Positions 59,542 to 64,000 of a DNA stretch of 64,000 nt are shown here, in pieces. The notes below the pieces were generated by a model. It did not search any database and was not told the origin of the DNA. It saw nothing but the letters and a program-made list of their open reading frames with translations. Made by a program: the position numbers and the translations under genes. Source of the stretch: Elusimicrobiaceae bacterium (GTDB taxonomy: Bacteria; Elusimicrobiota; Elusimicrobia; Elusimicrobiales; Elusimicrobiaceae); NCBI GenBank assembly GCA_017528825.1, contig JAFXOI010000023.1:1-64000 (forward strand), given 5' to 3'. The stretch's first letter is position 1; every line of letters begins with the position of its first letter.

Positions 59542-60444
59542 ATGAAAGAAAACGTACGGACATTGGCGGCGGATTTGAAAGCTTTTTTAGCTAGCCGGCA
59601 AGAAGATGATCTAATACCGGCGGCCTTTTCTCAGGCCGCCGCGTTTGTTCCGTCAGATACGCCCAAGCCAGATACACTTGCACAGCAGGATCATTTGACG
59701 GTAGAGTTTGTCCGTGCGGCTAAGCACCCTGCCACAACTTCCACAAAACAGACGCCCGTTACAGCTCAAACCATATCGGAAAGTTCATCCCCCGTCAATG
59801 AGGAGAAAATGCCTATGTCTGATGTCCAAACTGCTTTAGATCAAATTGCCAAAGAAATTCATGAATGCCGCCGTTGTCCGTTAGGAAACAGTCGTTTGCA
59901 TGCTGTACCCGGCGAGGGTAATCCCCACGCGCAGCTCATGTTTATCGGGGAAGGCCCCGGCTTTGACGAAGATCACCAAGGACGTCCTTTTATCGGGCGG
60001 GCAGGGCAATTATTGGATAAAATGATTGTGGCAATGGGGCTGAAACGTGAGCAAGTATTTATCGCCAACATTGCCAAATGTCATCCCATGATTCATCCGG
60101 AAAATCCGGAAGCGCACGGCAATGATCGCGCTCCCAATGCCGGCGAAATCGCCGTATGCCGCAAATTTATTGAACGTCAGATTGCAGCTATTTCTCCCAA
60201 ATACGTGGTCGCGTTGGGCGGAGTGGCAGCCAAAGCTCTTATCAGCGATACCAAATCATTAGGGGCCTTGCGTGGGCAATTTCACCTCTTGCATTTAGAC
60301 AGCGTAGAATTAAAAAAACCCGTCAAGATTTTGGCCACCTATCACCCGGCAGCCCTATTGCGCAATCCAAATTGGAAAAAGGATGCTTGGGCGGATTTAC
60401 AGATGGTTATGGCAGAGATGGGGCTCAAGCGTCCTAATGCCTAA
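59542..60444 (+). CDS. Type 4 uracil-DNA glycosylase
   Basis: The C-terminal 200 residues match iron-sulfur uracil-DNA glycosylases (family 4): cluster cysteines in CRRCPLG and later KCHP and VCRKF; the catalytic-site motif GEGPGFDEDHQGRPFIGRAGQ (in part); and TYHPAALLRNP at the end. It removes uracil from DNA. The first ~95 residues are a Gln/Pro/Thr-rich extension without known domain, so the protein (300 residues) is about 100 longer than usual. It starts three bases after rpoZ and lies just before priA. Confidence 0.9.
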   Translation: MKENVRTLAADLKAFLASRQEDDLIPAAFSQAAAFVPSDTPKPDTLAQQDHLTVEFVRAAKHPATTSTKQTPVTAQTISESSSPVNEEKMPMSDVQTALDQIAKEIHECRRCPLGNSRLHAVPGEGNPHAQLMFIGEGPGFDEDHQGRPFIGRAGQLLDKMIVAMGLKREQVFIANIAKCHPMIHPENPEAHGNDRAPNAGEIAVCRKFIERQIAAISPKYVVALGGVAAKALISDTKSLGALRGQFHLLHLDSVELKKPVKILATYHPAALLRNPNWKKDAWADLQMVMAEMGLKRPNA

Positions 60445-60447
60445 TAT

Positions 60448-62403
60448 ATGTATTGCAAACTTGTCTTTGATGTTCCGCTAGATAGAGATTTTGATTACGC
60501 TATACCGCCCGAGTTGGCGCCGCAGGTGCATCCCGGCATACGCGTAACAGCGCCGTTTGGACGAATGCTCACAACCGGCCTGGTAACCTCCGTCTCACAA
60601 GAAACAACTTTACAAAAAAACATTGTCATTAAAGAAATTGCCAGTGTTCTAGATGATAAACCACTCTTTGGGTCAGACTTATTTCCCTTAGCTGATTTTA
60701 TTAAAAAAACTTGGGGTGGCCCCATCGGACAAATTCTGTTTTCTCTTATTCCGCCGCAGGCTTATTTCAAACGGCTCGAAAGTGTTACTCCTCCCCCCTT
60801 TATCCCAACGGTGGCGTCCCCCACCTTATCGCAAGATGACAGCGCAGCTTTACACGTTTTATCGGGCAAATTATTCACAGGATTTCAACGCGTTTTACTG
60901 ACTGGCACCCAAACAGAACGTTCCCGTGAAATCATTTTACAATTGGCCGAGCAGGTACTTCAAAATTACGGGCAAGTATTGCTCACATTACCGGATGTAT
61001 GGGCCGCCCAACAGGAAACCCTGCGTCTGCAAAAACGCTTTGGGGCACAATGGGTTTTAGGCTGGCATAGCAAAATGTTATTAAGTCAGAAAAAGCAAAT
61101 TTTTTCTCATATTTCCAACGGCCTTCCCGTCGTAGTTGTATCGGCACGCTCCGGAGGATTGCTCCCTTTCAAAAATCTACGTTTAGCTGCCATGCTGGAA
61201 GAAGAAAATGAAAATTATAAACAAGAGGAAAATAAACCCTATTTTCACCTGCGTGAAGTACTAGATTTCCGGTGTCGGTGCCATGAAGCCCTATTTATTA
61301 CATCCTCGGATACACCCAGTTTGGAAAGTATTTTTACCCTCTCTCGTGCCAAGGCCTCTTCTTTTTCTTTAACTGAGGCAAAAACAGGGGCCGCCCCCAT
61401 ACAAATCACCGCTAAAAAAGGTACTCGCTCTGCATTACTGAGTGATGAGTTGATTACTGTCTTGCAAGACCGCCTAACCAAACAGCAACCCTCTCTTTTA
61501 CTGCTAAACCGCCGCGGCTATTCCAATGCGTATTATTGCTTAAATTGCGGTGCTTATGCGAAGTGTGAAAAATGCGGTTCCATTCTAGCACGTGAAAAAA
61601 TCGGAGATACGGATCAATTAATATGCAAAAAATGCGGTCACAAAGAATCTTTAGAACAAACTTGCCCGCAATGCAAAAATAAAATTTTCAAATCTCGCGG
61701 AGGCGGTACTCAAAAAATTGTTACGGAATTACAAAAACTTTATCCTACCGCCCGTATTTTGCGCTTAGATTCGGATACGTTGAAAAACAAAGATGGTCAA
61801 GGGCACCAAGTACATCGAGCTTTACAGCAGGGGCAGGTAGATATTGTTGTGGGTACTCGCCAAGCTTTATCCTGTATTCAAGACCCGCGCATTACGTTTG
61901 CCGCCGTACTGGATGCGGATTTAGAACTAGATACGCCGGATTTTCGGGCTTCTGAAAACTTTGCGCAGTTGCTATTTAAACTAAAAAATTATTTATCCAC
62001 ACGCAAAAACGGTTTATTAATCATACAGACATCTTCCGCAGATATTTTCCCATTTCAAACCTTACACCACGATTACAACATATATGCGCAAGAAGAACTT
62101 TTAGCACGAGAGAGTTTTGCCTACCCTCCCTTTGTACAGCTGATAAAAGTATTGATAAAAAGCAAAGATATGACACTCTTACAATCGGAAACTTCCCGTC
62201 TAATGACTGCCGGTGCGCCTATAAGTTTGGAAGTTTTGGGGCCCGTAAAAACCGGCAAAAAAACAGACGTGTTAAAAAAACAATATGTTTTATATAAAGT
62301 TTCAGCCGAACAGTACCCCCAGTTAATTCATCTCTTGGATTCTTGGCAGGCGACTAAAAAAGTAGATATCAAAGTTACTGCCGATCCCTATGATTTTTAC
62401 TAA
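60448..62403 (+). CDS. priA: PriA-family protein with degenerate helicase motifs
   Basis: The 651-residue protein aligns along its length with primosomal protein N' (PriA), which restarts stalled replication. The DNA-binding N-terminal domain (LVFDVPLDRDFDYAIP) and all eight zinc cysteines (364, 367, 373, 376, 393, 396, 406, 409) are present. The ATPase motifs are not. At the Walker A site (GVTGSGKTE in active PriA) it has GTQTERSRE (153-161, no Lys). At DEEH it has LEEENENYKQ (250-259), and motif V is GTRQALSCIQDP (469-480). The QVAGRAGR motif VI region reads LLFKLKNYLSTRK. It is probably a structural restart protein without helicase activity, as in actinobacterial PriA. Confidence 0.9.
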   Translation: MYCKLVFDVPLDRDFDYAIPPELAPQVHPGIRVTAPFGRMLTTGLVTSVSQETTLQKNIVIKEIASVLDDKPLFGSDLFPLADFIKKTWGGPIGQILFSLIPPQAYFKRLESVTPPPFIPTVASPTLSQDDSAALHVLSGKLFTGFQRVLLTGTQTERSREIILQLAEQVLQNYGQVLLTLPDVWAAQQETLRLQKRFGAQWVLGWHSKMLLSQKKQIFSHISNGLPVVVVSARSGGLLPFKNLRLAAMLEEENENYKQEENKPYFHLREVLDFRCRCHEALFITSSDTPSLESIFTLSRAKASSFSLTEAKTGAAPIQITAKKGTRSALLSDELITVLQDRLTKQQPSLLLLNRRGYSNAYYCLNCGAYAKCEKCGSILAREKIGDTDQLICKKCGHKESLEQTCPQCKNKIFKSRGGGTQKIVTELQKLYPTARILRLDSDTLKNKDGQGHQVHRALQQGQVDIVVGTRQALSCIQDPRITFAAVLDADLELDTPDFRASENFAQLLFKLKNYLSTRKNGLLIIQTSSADIFPFQTLHHDYNIYAQEELLARESFAYPPFVQLIKVLIKSKDMTLLQSETSRLMTAGAPISLEVLGPVKTGKKTDVLKKQYVLYKVSAEQYPQLIHLLDSWQATKKVDIKVTADPYDFY

Positions 62404-62495
62404 TAAACTGCTTGTACTTCCTGCCCGCGCAAAACATTTCCCCTTACGCGCGCGTATATGCTACAATAAAAAAAGAATATAATTCGAGGTAGATT

Positions 62496-63656
62496 ATGAC
62501 AATTGATGAACAAATTTCCTTTTTAACTCGCGGTTGTATCGATATTGTAAACCGAGAAGGATTACAAAAAAAATTAGAAAGCGGTAAAAAACTAAAAGTG
62601 AAACTGGGATGCGACCCCACAAGCGCCGATTTGCATTTAGGGCATAGCGTGGCCTTATCGTTACTGCGCCGCTTTCAGGATTTAGGGCATACCGCAGTGC
62701 TGGTTATCGGAGATTTTACGGCGGCCGTCGGTGATCCTTCCGGTCGTGACAGCACACGCCCGGTACTGCCTCGCGAACAAATTTTGGAAAATGCCAAAAC
62801 CTACACAGATCAAGCCTTCAAAGTATTAGATCCTTCCAAAACTGAAATACGCTTCAACAGCGAGTGGTTAGACCCCTTTGTGCATGGATCTGATTTGATG
62901 CATACTTTGCAAAAAGTAACGGTCGCTCAAGTATTAGAAAGAGATGATTTCAAAAAACGTATGGCCGCCGGCAGCCCGATTAGCTTGCTGGAGATATTGT
63001 ATAGTTTATTTCAAGGGCAAGATTCTGTCGCGCTCAAAGCCGATGTAGAATTAGGCGGTACGGATCAAATTTTTAATTTGCTCGTCGGCAGACAATTGCA
63101 AAAGCAAAATGGGCAAGAGCCGCAAATTGCCATGACTGTTCCTTTACTAGTAGGCACCGACGGTGTGAAAAAGATGTCTAAATCCTACGGAAACTATGTA
63201 GGGCTCAATGATGCCCCCAATGATATGTTCGGCAAATTAATGTCTATTTCCGATGAGCTCATGCTCAGCTACTATGAACTCTTAACTAGCGAAGATTTAG
63301 CGGCCGTTAAAGCCATGCACCCTATGGAGGCTAAAAAGCAACTGGCCGGACTGCTTACCACCCGTTTTCACTCGGCAGAGGCCGCCCAAGCAGCACGTGA
63401 GAATTTTGAAAAAGTATTTTCTAAAAAAGAAAATCCGGATGATATGCCGGTATTAAAGCCTGCTCAAGGAGCTTTATTATCGACTATTTTGTTCGAAGCG
63501 AAAGCGGCCGCCAGCAAAAACAAAGCCCGTGCTTTGATTGAGCAAGGTGCAGTGCGTTTGAACGGAACTAAAATTATGCAAGATGCTCCGCTTACTTTCC
63601 AAGAAGGGGATGTTTTACAAGCGGGCAAGCGGATGTTTTTCAAATTAACACATTAA
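62496..63656 (+). CDS. tyrS: Tyrosyl-tRNA synthetase
   Basis: The 386-residue class I synthetase has the HIGH-type motif HLGHS (residues 48-52), KMSKS (near 229) and a C-terminal S4 RNA-binding domain (GAVRLNGTKI). It charges tRNA-Tyr. A CGAGGT ribosome site precedes the ATG, and an extended -10 (TGCTACAAT at 62459-62467) lies about 28 bases upstream. Confidence 0.96.
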   Translation: MTIDEQISFLTRGCIDIVNREGLQKKLESGKKLKVKLGCDPTSADLHLGHSVALSLLRRFQDLGHTAVLVIGDFTAAVGDPSGRDSTRPVLPREQILENAKTYTDQAFKVLDPSKTEIRFNSEWLDPFVHGSDLMHTLQKVTVAQVLERDDFKKRMAAGSPISLLEILYSLFQGQDSVALKADVELGGTDQIFNLLVGRQLQKQNGQEPQIAMTVPLLVGTDGVKKMSKSYGNYVGLNDAPNDMFGKLMSISDELMLSYYELLTSEDLAAVKAMHPMEAKKQLAGLLTTRFHSAEAAQAARENFEKVFSKKENPDDMPVLKPAQGALLSTILFEAKAAASKNKARALIEQGAVRLNGTKIMQDAPLTFQEGDVLQAGKRMFFKLTH

Positions 63657-63659
63657 TTC

Positions 63660-64000
63660 ATGAGAAAAAAACTGCTTATCAGCATTATTTTGTTGGCTAT
63701 TTTTACTGTGGGAGTCATTTTCTTTATTAAATGGCGTTTCTTCAGTGAAGGGGTTCCCGTTGTCTTTGAAATCACGCCCGGGCAAACCGTTTCGCAAATT
63801 GCCAAAAATCTGCAAGAAAAGGGCATTATACATAGCCAACTGTGGTTTAAGCTGGTAGTGCGCTTGTCTTCCACCGCTACTGATTTGAAAGCCGGAAAAT
63901 ATAACTTACGCACCCATATGCCGGCAGAGGCCGCTCTTAATTGTATTAAAAGCGGGCAGTGCCAGCACTTGACTAAACTGACCATTCCAGAGGGTTGGCG
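63660..64000 (+). CDS. mltG: Endolytic murein transglycosylase MltG, N-terminal part
   Basis: The frame is open from the ATG at 63660 to the window end (113 codons). A single membrane anchor (residues about 5-23) is followed by the YceG/MltG-type LysM-like region: ITPGQTVSQIAKNLQEKGII, LKAGKYNLRTHMPAEAALNCI and TIPEGWR (in part). MltG cuts nascent glycan strands and sets their length. It follows tyrS by three bases. The catalytic Glu lies beyond the window. Confidence 0.88.
   Translation, partial: MRKKLLISIILLAIFTVGVIFFIKWRFFSEGVPVVFEITPGQTVSQIAKNLQEKGIIHSQLWFKLVVRLSSTATDLKAGKYNLRTHMPAEAALNCIKSGQCQHLTKLTIPEGW

Overview
This 64 kb window is a dense chromosomal segment of a Gram-negative, probably anaerobic and fermentative bacterium. 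Supporting signs are an outer membrane and LPS toolkit (LptC/A/B, KdsA, KdsD, LolA, TolQ/TolR/TonB-like proteins), acetate kinase and the [FeFe]-hydrogenase maturase HydF. Two isolated PulG-type pseudopilins, lysine/alanine-rich tails on several core proteins and moderate-to-low GC suggest an Elusimicrobiota (Elusimicrobium-like) gut lineage. That placement is inference; no rRNA gene lies in the window.

Layout. 1-2848 (minus): the 5' part of a large AIDA-type repeat adhesin, translationally coupled to a TibC/Aah-type autotransporter O-heptosyltransferase, so a glycosylated surface adhesin and its own glycosyltransferase. 2849-3582: a gene-free, repeat-rich stretch ending in tRNA-Ser(GCU), whose 3' end is repeated nearby as at an integration hot spot. 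3679-11650 (minus): ftsK-lolA-pgsA-pgpA-tolQ-tolR-tonB-like-membrane protein-epimerase-ppa. 11651-12486: a structured leader and a pseudopilin. 12571-13596: an unknown exported protein.

13732-28562 (minus) reads as one long operon: mnmE-mnmG-rsmG-metallopeptidase-rsmH-ftsL-ftsI-murF-mraY-ftsW-murG-lipoprotein protease-accB-wHTH, a reduced division/cell-wall cluster without murE, murD, murC, murB, ftsQ, ftsA or ftsZ. 28664-29880 (minus): era and a TSCPD protein. 30030-31583 (plus): an unknown exported protein.

31753-39513 (plus): the translation cluster rimP-nusA-infB-(DUF190)-rbfA-nrnA-truB-ribF, with a hairpin/U-run in the rimP leader and a displaced second copy of the infB tail. 39510-46584: NHL protein, ackA, PhoU-like/PiT phosphate uptake pair, outer-membrane protein and a soluble MgtE-N/CBS protein. 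46673-52566 (plus): AlbA_2-domain protein, pseudopilin, then kdsA-small protein-kdsD-lptC-lptA-lptB. 52628-54378 (minus): Thr/His-rich exported protein and hydF. 54468-64000 (plus): prenyl synthase-dxs-LOG protein-TRL lipoprotein, gmk-rpoZ-udg4-priA, tyrS and the start of mltG.

The most notable signals are a PriA homologue in which the visible helicase motifs are degraded while its zinc cysteines are intact; the synonymous-only duplicate of the infB tail; several genes whose -10 box ends exactly six bases before the ATG (probable leaderless mRNAs); the adhesin/heptosyltransferase pair beside a repeated tRNA end; and the long palindromic leader before a pseudopilin.
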